DNA from: Streptococcaceae bacterium
GTDB lineage: Bacteria; Bacillota; Bacilli; Lactobacillales; Streptococcaceae
Reading direction: 5' to 3'
Assembly (NCBI GenBank): GCA_031259195.1
Contig: JAIRLR010000115.1
Coordinates: 1-14,838 of the forward strand
Length of the DNA stretch: 14,838 nt
A program made the translations under genes and the position numbers. The notes below the pieces were generated by a model. That model made no database searches, was not told where the DNA came from, and saw only the letters and a list, made by a program, of their open reading frames with translations. Position 1 is the stretch's first letter. Each line of letters starts with the position of its first letter. Positions 7,144 to 14,336 of this stretch are shown piece after piece.

Positions 7144-9761
7144 CGTTTTTTCTGAATAAAATATTCGCTCATTATAAATTTCAAAATCCCGCCAATAAAC
7201 ATCACAATCCCCGCTTTTAAGCCTTGAGGGAAAAACGATAACTTAATCATGTTTTTTCCTTTGACTAAAGGAAGTGTGAGAAACGCATCTTGGGTAGGAC
7301 GAATTTTCACCGGTTTTCCATTAATCGAAGCACTCCAGCCTTTGTCATAAGGGATGGTGGTGTACAGCACTTTTTCTTGATTCTTAGCTACTGTACGACC
7401 AATAATTTTGCGCCCATTTCCCTTAAAGTTAACACCTCGCATTTTTAATTGATCAACTGAGCGCTGAAATGCTGGTGTATCAAGCAATAAAACACGCGGC
7501 TTTAAAATCGTGACCCTTGCACTGCCATATAAACTAATAGTAAAAGTTACTTCTTCCTCGATTGCATGATAGCCTAAGTTATAGTACTGTCCCGTTATCC
7601 CAACTTCTGCACGATGATCCTGACCATTGATAATAACATTTGCACCACTGGCACCAGCTTCAGCTGGATTAGTGACAAAAAAACTAAAGTAACTCTGCTT
7701 TCGCGCTGGCACCTTAACCTTATATGTTACAATCTTTGCAACATCACTCATCGTTTCTTTATAGGTAATTGTTGACTGATTATCCACAATCTCCACATCT
7801 TTTTGGTTAACCAACTCTGGCTTAACAAACATAAAATAATGTTCATCCGTCTGCGCAAAGGTGTTAAAGAAAAGGCGCTGATTTAAAAGATTATCTTTTT
7901 TGTTAACGGGGATTTTATAAATTTTATCGTTAGTTTTAATGCCTAAAGGCAAGGCGTTTTCATTTTTATATAAACGATAATCGCCAGCTGTTTTTTGTTC
8001 GATAAAGCCATATTTCATAGAAGGAGTCTTGCTGATGTTATACTTAATCCCAATCAAACTATCCATTAGAAGAGTATTATTATCATAACGAATATTCAAA
8101 TTTGTGCCAGCAGATTTATAACCCATTTTATCCAGAAAAGAACTTGAGTGCCGATTACGAATAGAACTAAAAAAACTAACTCCACTATAACCATAATTCA
8201 ACCCATCATTAGATGATACTGAAGTTAAATTTTCTAAGCGAAACCGCTCGCCATTTTCTTGTCTCTTCGCTTCTTCAACTAAATATGAAATATTCGTATA
8301 AGGCTTAGAGTAAAGCGCGCGCGATGAATACACCCACTCTTTTAAAATACCCTGAAACTCTCCACGCGTATTAATTGCCAGCTCCAAAGACACTATCAGT
8401 AAAAGAATCATTCCCCATTTTTGCTTAGAAATTTTCTGATAAAAAACTCCCAGAAAAAGCAACACGCCATAAACACTCAAAAACAAAAGCGTTAAAAACA
8501 CTTCGTTGTGTCCAATAAACTTAACTCTATGCCGGTTATAGATGTAAGTAACACTAAAAGACAGAATGAGTCCCACCAAAGTAAAAGTGAGTTTAGTAAC
8601 CTCTGCCTTAGATAAAACAGAAAACCCTTCTAAAGCAATGGCAACAACCAAAAAAGAAAATAAAAAAGAAAAACGAAATAAAAACATATTTGGATAATGA
8701 AATCCTTGCCAAAATAAATTCAGCCAATCAAGATAAAAACTGGCAACTAAAAAGCTAAACAAAATTCCATAGCCTAATTTTTCTCGCCAAGTCACTTTTT
8801 TAGAAAAAAAGAAAAAGACCATAAATATTAAGGGAAAAAGGCCAATATAAACGAAAGGTAAAGCATGGAACTTGGTTGTATCATACGCGCCGATAAAATT
8901 CTTTAATGGCAGTGACCAAATGCATACATCTTCTGTAAATAAACTTTCTACTTTACTTAGTTTTTCACCGTTTTCACGCAAATCCATATACATAGGCAAA
9001 ACCATCACCATAGAGGAAATTCCTGCTAAAATCGATGTTCTTAAGTACGCAAAAATCCGCTTTTTATACACTGACCAATGAATAAAAAGTTGGACACTAA
9101 AGTATAAAAAACTAAACACGCCAATCATAAAACCCATGTAAAAGTTCGAAATAAATAAAAAAAGATAACTAATAAACAAAAGTCCTTGCTTTTGCTCATC
9201 CAAAACACGATGTACTCCCAAAATCACTAACGGCAACCAAACAAAGGCGTCCAACCACATAATAATTTCAGAATGTGCCATAGCAAAACTCATCAAAGCA
9301 TAGGCAGTTGAAAAAGAAACTAGGACAGAAGAACATAAATTAGTAAAACGCTTTTTAGCAAAAATATAAAAGGCTAGTCCCGCGCTACCAATCTTTAATA
9401 ATGTAAGCAAATACAGCGCATCAGGAATATTTTGATTATTGAAAAAGAAAACAAGCGGAGTAAAAATGCCGCCCAAGTAATATGAAATTAAAGCCAAAAA
9501 ATTCAAACCTAGAGAAGCGTTCCATGTATATAAAAAATTCTGCTTACCATGTAAAACATTATTAAAACTAGCATGAAAATTAGAAAATTGCGAAAAAGAA
9601 TCACTTGCCATAATGCTTCGAGCACTTCCCCAGTAAATTCCTAAACTATAGTAACAAATGCCTTCAATAAGCGCTGGTAAAAGAAAGCTTAGTAAATACC
9701 ACTTTACTGGATTTTTTAACAAGGAAAAAAGCTTCTTTTCTTTAAAAAAATCACTCTGCAT
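7119..9761 (-). CDS. YfhO-family polytopic membrane protein
   Basis: An 880-aa integral membrane protein of the YfhO family, GT-C-like proteins of which Bacillus subtilis YfhO is linked to glycosylation of lipoteichoic acid. The N-terminal half has roughly a dozen hydrophobic segments, beginning after the short basic cytoplasmic start (KWYLLSFLLPALIEGICYYS). A long extracytoplasmic region follows from about residue 470 to 845, with the conserved YDKGWSASING motif near 805-815 and GKNMIKLSFFPQG close to the end. A last membrane helix spans about 849-868, with a Lys/Arg-rich tail. GAAAGG precedes the ATG by 13 bases. It is convergent with the RiPP operon and divergent from the toxin-like gene. 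A sugar-transfer role in wall polymer decoration is the family inference; its substrate is unknown. A remnant of a second copy lies at 11972-12124. Confidence 0.88.
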   Translation of the reverse strand: MQSDFFKEKKLFSLLKNPVKWYLLSFLLPALIEGICYYSLGIYWGSARSIMASDSFSQFSNFHASFNNVLHGKQNFLYTWNASLGLNFLALISYYLGGIFTPLVFFFNNQNIPDALYLLTLLKIGSAGLAFYIFAKKRFTNLCSSVLVSFSTAYALMSFAMAHSEIIMWLDAFVWLPLVILGVHRVLDEQKQGLLFISYLFLFISNFYMGFMIGVFSFLYFSVQLFIHWSVYKKRIFAYLRTSILAGISSMVMVLPMYMDLRENGEKLSKVESLFTEDVCIWSLPLKNFIGAYDTTKFHALPFVYIGLFPLIFMVFFFFSKKVTWREKLGYGILFSFLVASFYLDWLNLFWQGFHYPNMFLFRFSFLFSFLVVAIALEGFSVLSKAEVTKLTFTLVGLILSFSVTYIYNRHRVKFIGHNEVFLTLLFLSVYGVLLFLGVFYQKISKQKWGMILLLIVSLELAINTRGEFQGILKEWVYSSRALYSKPYTNISYLVEEAKRQENGERFRLENLTSVSSNDGLNYGYSGVSFFSSIRNRHSSSFLDKMGYKSAGTNLNIRYDNNTLLMDSLIGIKYNISKTPSMKYGFIEQKTAGDYRLYKNENALPLGIKTNDKIYKIPVNKKDNLLNQRLFFNTFAQTDEHYFMFVKPELVNQKDVEIVDNQSTITYKETMSDVAKIVTYKVKVPARKQSYFSFFVTNPAEAGASGANVIINGQDHRAEVGITGQYYNLGYHAIEEEVTFTISLYGSARVTILKPRVLLLDTPAFQRSVDQLKMRGVNFKGNGRKIIGRTVAKNQEKVLYTTIPYDKGWSASINGKPVKIRPTQDAFLTLPLVKGKNMIKLSFFPQGLKAGIVMFIGGILKFIMSEYFIQKKRKKESVDR

Positions 9762-9797
9762 AAACTTAAATATGCCTTTCTTAAGTTCTTAATTTTA

Positions 9798-9803
9798 ATT
9801 ATA
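9798..9803 (-). promoter_or_regulatory. Promoter -10 of yfhO
   Basis: On the minus strand this reads TATAAT preceded by TGT, giving an extended -10 (TGTTATAAT) 37 bases before the yfhO ATG. No good -35 is seen. The divergent toxin-like gene has the same nine-base extended -10. Confidence 0.5.
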
Positions 9804-9871
9804 ACAAAAAAGAAAATAATCTTTTGTCTAATTTCTATAAACTTTTTCATCTTTTTTTAATAAACTTTGTA

Positions 9872-9880
9872 TGTTATAAT
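9872..9880 (+). promoter_or_regulatory. Promoter -10 of the toxin-like gene
   Basis: TGTTATAAT is an ideal extended -10 for the housekeeping sigma factor, 45 bases before the ATG at 9926. The -35 position is only a T-rich stretch. An AAAGGAG ribosome binding site follows at 9911-9917. Confidence 0.6.
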
Positions 9881-9925
9881 AAATTTGTAAGAATATTATC
9901 ATTGTTTATTAAAGGAGTGAAAAAG

Positions 9926-11353
9926 ATGAAAAAAAATGTACATACATCCATTCAGAACGTGGAAAAATTTTATCATTATTTAAAGGAAGAGGAAGAAATT
10001 AAAAACTCTTTTTTAAAATCGTTAGAATCAGTAGAGGGTAATTCTGATGATTTGACTTCTCATTATTTGGAAAAGGGAGCAAAATTTGCCCAAAGTTATG
10101 GTTTTGATTTTTCTGCAGAAGATTTAAGAAATTTTTTGGAGAGAGAACAAGCATTGTTGGATGAGAGTCAGTTGGAGCAAATTGTTGGCGGCGCTGGTTT
10201 TGCAGGGTTTACGCCTAGAAGTTTGACTACTTTTGCGTTTTTAGCCTTGCCCTTGATTGGCGTTTCTTATGGTTATAGTCAAAGTGCTAGTGCGGTGGAA
10301 GTTGCTAAAATTCAAACAACATATTCTAATTTTCAAGAACAACATAATGGAGTAATAGAAGCATTACTTAATAATGGTCAAGGTATTAAGAATGCGGTTG
10401 CGCAGAGAGGTGGTAATTTTACTCTTGATTTTTCGAGAAGAGCTGGTGAAGCTGGTGAAGCTGATGAAGCTTATATAAATTGGGAAAACATTAGAGATCA
10501 ATGGGATGGTATTGTTGGCCAGTGTACTCTAAAAGAAGGCGGCTTTCAAGGTAATTATATAATTCAAAGACAAAATATAACAATAAAGGAAGAAAATCAT
10601 TTGTTGGTAACAATTATACTACCAAAAGAGGATATGAGCGATGGAAATGGTGAACAAGTAACTCTTCTTTTAAACAAGCACGCTTTACAAGTGGTAGGTG
10701 TGTTTGTGGGTGCCAATGATGCTCAATTGTATCTGGCAACAAGTCTAAGTTATGTAGGTGCTGCTGCTCCTGCTTTAGGTTTAGGGCAATTGAGCGATGG
10801 AATCAGAGATATGAAAGCGAATAATGGGAATGTTGTGATGGATAGGACTTCTTTTGGATCCCGTAATATCTTAGGTGCAATCGGTAGAACATTAGTTATG
10901 ATAGCTTCTGAAGCCGCGAGGGAAGAAGTAACTCGATTCTTTGTGGAAAATTTAATGAATTCCCAAGCTGATTCAAATCTTTACGACGAATTATGTAAAG
11001 AAATCATGCAAAATTGGCACAAAACAGTTGTTGAAAAAAGAAGTAATAATAACCCTATACGTTCACTTTCTCTAGAAGAAACTTTGATGATAGAAAATGT
11101 GAAACGTAATATTGGTTTATATGCGCATATATCAACTTTAACAATAGAGAAGATGTTAAATGAGACGAATAAGATGATAAATGAGACGAAGACGAAAGAG
11201 TTGCTTTTGAAACTGCAACAACTGATAAGTCTGATTAAAAAAATAAATCCAATGGATAAAAATCTAAAGGATAAAAATCTAATGGAAAGTGCAATAAATG
11301 CAGTGGCTCTAGCAAGAACAAATTTTTTAGCACAACAGGCAGCGGACGCTTAA
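9926..11353 (+). CDS. Nif11-leader protein with a ribosome-inactivating (rRNA N-glycosylase) domain
   Basis: A 475-aa multi-domain protein. Residues 1-89 match a Nif11-type RiPP leader: NVEKFYHYLKEEEEIKNSFL, then YGFDFSAEDLRNFLE (58-72), then LEQIVGG with Gly88-Gly89. Residues 101-123 are a hydrophobic segment ending SASA, like a Sec signal or membrane anchor. About 131-371 resembles the ricin A/Shiga toxin A superfamily: YSNF at 133-136 (ricin YTNF), VTLLLNKHALQVVG at 245-258 (ricin VTLALDVTNAYVVG, gapless), Tyr276, SEAAR at 328-332 giving Glu329 and Arg332, and Trp364. From Tyr276 to Glu329 is 53 residues and from Glu329 to Trp364 is 35, against 54 and 34 in ricin. The first active-site Tyr is replaced by Gln255. 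A loop with Gly/Glu/Ala repeats lies at 172-182, and residues 380-475 are helical and Lys-rich. Expected activity is depurination of the 28S/23S sarcin-ricin loop adenine; the target organism is unknown. AAAGGAG supports the ATG at 9926 over an upstream TTG at 9824. Confidence 0.75.
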   Translation: MKKNVHTSIQNVEKFYHYLKEEEEIKNSFLKSLESVEGNSDDLTSHYLEKGAKFAQSYGFDFSAEDLRNFLEREQALLDESQLEQIVGGAGFAGFTPRSLTTFAFLALPLIGVSYGYSQSASAVEVAKIQTTYSNFQEQHNGVIEALLNNGQGIKNAVAQRGGNFTLDFSRRAGEAGEADEAYINWENIRDQWDGIVGQCTLKEGGFQGNYIIQRQNITIKEENHLLVTIILPKEDMSDGNGEQVTLLLNKHALQVVGVFVGANDAQLYLATSLSYVGAAAPALGLGQLSDGIRDMKANNGNVVMDRTSFGSRNILGAIGRTLVMIASEAAREEVTRFFVENLMNSQADSNLYDELCKEIMQNWHKTVVEKRSNNNPIRSLSLEETLMIENVKRNIGLYAHISTLTIEKMLNETNKMINETKTKELLLKLQQLISLIKKINPMDKNLKDKNLMESAINAVALARTNFLAQQAADA

Positions 11354-11367
11354 GAACCTGTTAACTT
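11353..11367 (+). repeat. Copy 1 of a dispersed 15-mer
   Basis: AGAACCTGTTAACTT begins on the last base of the toxin-like gene's stop codon and is followed by GCCTCC. The same 15-mer occurs at 13745, 14337 and inverted at 14375. It resembles an end of a small mobile element; the element family is not identified. Confidence 0.6.
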
Positions 11368-11411
11368 GCCTCCCATGTGGATGAAATCTCATTATACAAA
11401 TAGTGTTAAAT

Positions 11412-11463
11412 CGAGGATTCCGTTCCAACAACCTTGCTTACAATTGTTGGAACGGAATCCTCG
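11412..11463. repeat. Perfect 20-bp inverted repeat between convergent genes
   Basis: Arms at 11412-11431 and 11444-11463 are exact reverse complements (CGAGGATTCCGTTCCAACAA on the left) with a 12-base loop. It lies between the 3' ends of the toxin-like gene and the minus-strand secreted-protein gene. It probably serves as a bidirectional terminator, although no long T run follows on either strand. Its relatively high GC content and perfection could instead mark a mobile-element end or a protein-binding site. Confidence 0.75.
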
Positions 11464-11478
11464 TTGTTAAAAAGATCA

Positions 11479-11985
11479 TTAAAAGTTGAAACTAATTTCC
11501 TCGTAATCAGGAACTACTTTTAAACCAATAGCCGAAAAAGAGTCGATCTCTGTTTGTACCAATTCAATGATTTCTTTGGGTTCTATTTGTCTAACTAATA
11601 GCATTTCGCTTTCAAATTTAATAGAAATATCACACAATTTTTTTATAAATTTTTTCATTTTTAAATCATCAACACGGTTATACAATACGCAAAAATTATA
11701 ATGTGAAACAGTTACGAATTTAGTTTCCTTTTCGTTTTCACATAGAAAGTTTAAAAGTTTTTTTAAATTAGTCAAACAATCTTCTTCTTTTAAATTTAAA
11801 CGAAGCAATTCCCTATCGGATTTGTCTTCTTCAGAAAAAGCTGCAGATATAACTAATTGCCTCGGATAGCCTCTGAAAACAATAAGGTATTCATCATCGG
11901 CAGATACTTTTGCGCCAAAAACGCCCAAAAAGACGATCAAACAGATACCTACGAAACACTTTTTGATAATTTTATTTACGATCAA
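11479..11985 (-). CDS. Small secreted protein convergent with the toxin-like gene
   Basis: I do not recognise the family. The 168-aa product starts MIVNKIIKKCFVGICLIVFL, a basic N-region and hydrophobic core typical of a Sec signal peptide, ending in AKVSA with cleavage expected near residue 29 (before DDEYL). The mature part of about 139 residues is charged with few aromatic residues, contains four Cys in the mature region (in EEDCL, FLCEN, NFCVL and LCDIS) and has no further membrane segment. I chose the TTG at 11985 because AAAGGAG lies nine bases upstream; an ATG at 11994 is only one base from that site and would add MEI. Its convergent placement beside a probable toxin makes an extracytoplasmic accessory or protective role worth testing, but nothing in the sequence proves it. 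Confidence 0.65.
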   Translation of the reverse strand: MIVNKIIKKCFVGICLIVFLGVFGAKVSADDEYLIVFRGYPRQLVISAAFSEEDKSDRELLRLNLKEEDCLTNLKKLLNFLCENEKETKFVTVSHYNFCVLYNRVDDLKMKKFIKKLCDISIKFESEMLLVRQIEPKEIIELVQTEIDSFSAIGLKVVPDYEEISFNF

Positions 11986-12118
11986 GATCTCCATCTCCTT
12001 TGTACTTAATTCCAGTTGCTAGTTTATTTATCATTCCCATTTCTGTCAAATAGAACGTATTCCCTAAGTTTTTTAACCAGAAAAAAAGCTTCTTTTCTTT
12101 AAAAAAATTACTCTGCAT
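11972..12118 (-). pseudogene. Remnant of a second yfhO start, now a 48-codon ORF
   Basis: From an ATG at 12118 the frame reads MQSNFFKEKKLF, nearly identical to the yfhO start MQSDFFKEKKLF, keeps homology to about WLKN and then becomes unrelated before a TAA at 11972. The matching DNA block is about 12069-12124 against 9712-9767, with only a few mismatches, and GAAAGG upstream is also conserved. The ORF runs through the ribosome binding site and start of the secreted-protein gene, so it could act as a translationally coupled leader. The main reading is a truncated yfhO paralogue. Confidence 0.65.
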
Positions 12119-12177
12119 AACTTACAAGCCTTTCTAAAAAAGAGTCAATAAGCATCACGGTTTTCACCACTTCACTA

Positions 12178-12183
12178 ATTATA
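12178..12183 (-). promoter_or_regulatory. Possible promoter -10 for the yfhO remnant and secreted-protein gene
   Basis: The minus strand reads TATAAT, 60 bases upstream of the remnant's ATG, with only a poor -35. It would drive the remnant ORF and the secreted-protein gene divergently from dnaD. Confidence 0.35.
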
Positions 12184-12241
12184 AAGTCGTTGGGTTGCGA
12201 AAAATAGTACTTTTTTTCCAAAGATTTTACCTTAATTCTTG

Positions 12242-12250
12242 TGCTAAAAT
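12242..12250 (+). promoter_or_regulatory. Extended -10 of dnaD
   Basis: TGCTAAAAT is an extended -10 box 32 bases before the dnaD ATG. The -35 region is not recognisable. The GTG inside this element is in frame with dnaD but lacks a ribosome binding site, so it is not the start. Confidence 0.5.
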
Positions 12251-12282
12251 TACTAGGAACTTATTGCAAGAAAGGTATCAAA

Positions 12283-12990
12283 ATGAAATCTTTAAGAGCA
12301 CAAATGGAAGACGCATTGATCGCACTTCCTGTTTCCCTTTTTGAATATTTAGGAAAGTTAAAAATGGAAGCTGATGAGTTTTTGCTATGGTTGCAAATTT
12401 ATCGCTTTCATAAAACAGGAGATTTATTCCCAAGTATGAAACGACTGGCCGAGTTAACTAATCAGTCAACAACACAGGTATCAGAAATTATTGCTCGTTT
12501 AATTCAAAAAGAGTTATTGGCTTTAAAATCAAAAAAAGAAGCAATTGGGCAGTTGATTGATTTTTATGATCCATATCTTTTATTTGATCGTTTAGAAAAA
12601 ATCTGTAGCGTGGAAAAAGCAGAAAATGCTGATCAATCGGCCAAAAAGATTGGTATCGCTGAGTTAAATCGGCAATTTCAACAAGAGTTTGGTCGAGTTT
12701 TAACACCAATCGAAATCGAACGCCTTTGCATGTGGCTCGATCAAGATAAATACGATCCAGAGCTTATTCAGCTGGCACTGACGGAAGCGGTGTTAGCAAA
12801 TGCTTATAACTTTAACTATATTGATCGCATTCTTTTGACTTGGGAAGGGAAAAATATTCGCACCAAAGCTGATGTTCTCAAAGAAAAAGAACATCGGAAA
12901 AAGCAACTTCTTCAAAAAGAAATCGATCAAAAAGAAGCACAAAAACGCGTGAAAAATCAGCCAAAAGTCACAATTGAAAAGTGGTTATAG
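12283..12990 (+). CDS. dnaD: DNA replication initiation protein DnaD
   Basis: A 235-aa primosome protein that helps load the helicase at origin and restart sites in low-GC Gram-positives. Residues 1-90 are the winged-helix domain DDBH1, including LPVSLFEYLGKLKMEADEF and the recognition-helix region STTQVSEIIARLIQKELLAL. Residues about 125-205 are the DDBH2 domain, with ELNRQFQQEFGRVLTPIEIE and the diagnostic YxxxIxxxW motif in NYIDRILLTW. The C-terminus is a charged KEKEHRKKQLLQKEIDQKEA helix, as usual for ssDNA-binding tails. AGAAAGG lies just upstream of the ATG. The next gene, nth, starts seven bases after its stop, a pairing common in Lactobacillales. Confidence 0.92.
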   Translation: MKSLRAQMEDALIALPVSLFEYLGKLKMEADEFLLWLQIYRFHKTGDLFPSMKRLAELTNQSTTQVSEIIARLIQKELLALKSKKEAIGQLIDFYDPYLLFDRLEKICSVEKAENADQSAKKIGIAELNRQFQQEFGRVLTPIEIERLCMWLDQDKYDPELIQLALTEAVLANAYNFNYIDRILLTWEGKNIRTKADVLKEKEHRKKQLLQKEIDQKEAQKRVKNQPKVTIEKWL

Positions 12991-12997
12991 AAGAGAA

Positions 12998-13639
12998 ATG
13001 TTATCCAAGAAAAAAATAATGGACGCTTTAGGTGAGATGGCCAATTTGTTTCCAGATGCTCATGGAAAGTTAAACGCTCGCAATCCTTTTGAGTTGTTAA
13101 TCGCCGTTATTTTAAGCGCGCAAACAACAGATGTGGCTGTTAATAAAGTTACCCCCGTGCTTTTTACTGCTTATTCCACACCATCATCCTTGGCCCAGGC
13201 CGATATAGAGGATGTTATAGAGAAAATTAGAGCAATTGGTTTATATCGCAATAAGGCCAAAAATATTATTGCCGCTTCACAGATGTTATTTGATGAGTTT
13301 AATGGCGAAGTGCCAACCTCACACTCAGAGCTTATGAAATTGCCAGGTGTTGGTAGAAAAACAGCCAACGTCGTTTTAGGAGATGCGTTTGGCATTCCGG
13401 GAATTGCTGTTGATACACATGTGGAAAGAATTGCTAAACGTTTGCAAATTGTAAAAAAAGACGCCAGTGTTTTAGAAGTAGAACAAGCGCTTATGAAAAA
13501 TATTCCCAAAAATCTTTGGGTGCAAGCTCACCATACAATGATTTTCTTTGGGCGCTATCACTGCACCGCAAAAAAACCAAAGTGCGCCAACTGCCCTTTG
13601 CTAGAGATGTGTGCGTTTAGGCAGAAGGAAAGTTCGTAA
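12998..13639 (+). CDS. nth: Endonuclease III (bifunctional DNA glycosylase/AP lyase)
   Basis: A 213-aa base-excision repair enzyme that removes oxidised pyrimidines and cleaves the abasic site. The helix-hairpin-helix LPGVGRKTANVVL carries the Schiff-base Lys121, and VDTHVER carries the catalytic Asp139. The iron-sulfur loop is complete as C-x6-C-x2-C-x5-C (Cys189, 196, 199, 205). Length matches the Escherichia coli enzyme (211 aa). The ATG at 12998 is preferred to an in-frame TTG at 12974 inside dnaD because the protein then begins at the family's usual N-terminus. It is co-transcribed with dnaD. Confidence 0.95.
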   Translation: MLSKKKIMDALGEMANLFPDAHGKLNARNPFELLIAVILSAQTTDVAVNKVTPVLFTAYSTPSSLAQADIEDVIEKIRAIGLYRNKAKNIIAASQMLFDEFNGEVPTSHSELMKLPGVGRKTANVVLGDAFGIPGIAVDTHVERIAKRLQIVKKDASVLEVEQALMKNIPKNLWVQAHHTMIFFGRYHCTAKKPKCANCPLLEMCAFRQKESS

Positions 13640-13888
13640 TTAAAACTTTATCCAAATTTTTTTGACTCCATCCCTACCAGACAATGTTCATATAAAAATC
13701 TTTCAATGCAACCAAACTCCATCTTTTCATAGTAATTCAATCTTAGAACCTGTTAACTTGTCTCCAATTGCGAACTGCCTTAACGAGTGTCTTGCGAGGC
13801 TTGGCAGAGTTTAGACAGGATGTACCTACTCGATGTGACTTTTCGGCTTTCATTTGTGCATAATCTCACTTTTAAACATAAACTTCGC
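13640..13888. other. Intergenic, mobile-element-like debris
   Basis: About 250 bases without a supportable gene. It contains one copy of the dispersed 15-mer at 13745-13759 (followed by GTCTCC). The stretch 13760-13880 is visibly richer in GC than its surroundings. A 36-codon minus-strand frame (13743-13853) reads into the 15-mer, but it has no ribosome binding site. Confidence 0.5.
13745..13759 (+). repeat. Copy 2 of the dispersed 15-mer
   Basis: AGAACCTGTTAACTT followed by GTCTCC, the same unit as after the toxin-like gene and in the 14337-14389 palindrome. Confidence 0.6.
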
Positions 13889-14089
13889 TTAAATCTGATC
13901 TTTTTGCACCACCGTTAAACGCTTGATCTCGGCGTTGATTACTGCAACTTCTACCAATAATTTTCGCAAATAGTGCGATTGCTTAGTTTTAATTGCTTGA
14001 AACTTTCTATTTTGTTCCGGTCTCTTTCTTAAATGGCGAACTTTACTCTTCTTTTGATCATTGTTATTCTGTTTGGAAAGACTTTTCAT
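13889..14089 (-). CDS. Small basic protein of unknown function
   Basis: A 66-aa protein, strongly basic, beginning MKSLSKQNNNDQKKSK and continuing through an Arg/Lys-rich KVRHLRKRPEQNRK to a helical C-half (YLRKLLVEVAVINAEIKRL). There is no signal or membrane segment. AGAGGAA lies five bases before the ATG, which supports translation. The charge suggests nucleic-acid binding, but no family is recognised. It sits among element debris with no co-oriented neighbour, so it may belong to a lost element. Confidence 0.55.
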   Translation of the reverse strand: MKSLSKQNNNDQKKSKVRHLRKRPEQNRKFQAIKTKQSHYLRKLLVEVAVINAEIKRLTVVQKDQI

Positions 14090-14326
14090 CTTTATTCCTC
14101 TGATGCTGTCGGAAAAGTTGGAGGAATTTTATCATATTTAACAGATGAAATCCATTTTTATAGATGGGGTGATGATTTAAATGCTATGTTGGTAGCAACG
14201 ATACCACTGGGCGGAATTGACCAAGAGTACGGTAAAGAATTATCAGATGCTGTGTTGGAAAATCACAGGGCTGATAATTATATTAAAGCTGTAACAGAAG
14301 GGGAAGAAGTAACAGATATTTATTGA
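14090..14326 (+). pseudogene. C-terminal fragment of an unidentified gene
   Basis: An open frame ending at 14326 reads like genuine protein (SSDAVGKVGGILSYLTDEIH, then FYRWGDDLNAMLVATIPLGG, ending EGEEVTDIY). No start codon with a ribosome site exists at its beginning: the frame extends to an ATG at 14033 only by running antisense through the small basic gene. It therefore looks like the 3' remnant of a truncated gene, cut at its 5' side. The source gene is not recognised. Confidence 0.45.
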
Positions 14327-14336
14327 GCTGTTTATG

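Noticed and set aside
9824..9925. Upstream TTG extension of the toxin-like gene by 34 codons
   Set aside because: The extension crosses the TGTTATAAT promoter and the AAAGGAG site; the Nif11-like leader starts naturally at the ATG at 9926.
13171..13509. Minus-strand 112-codon open frame in nth
   Set aside because: Antisense shadow of the catalytic region of endonuclease III.
13743..13853. 36-codon minus-strand frame starting MKAEKSHRVG and ending RQVNRF over the 15-mer
   Set aside because: No ribosome site and no recognisable family; its end is simply the translated repeat.
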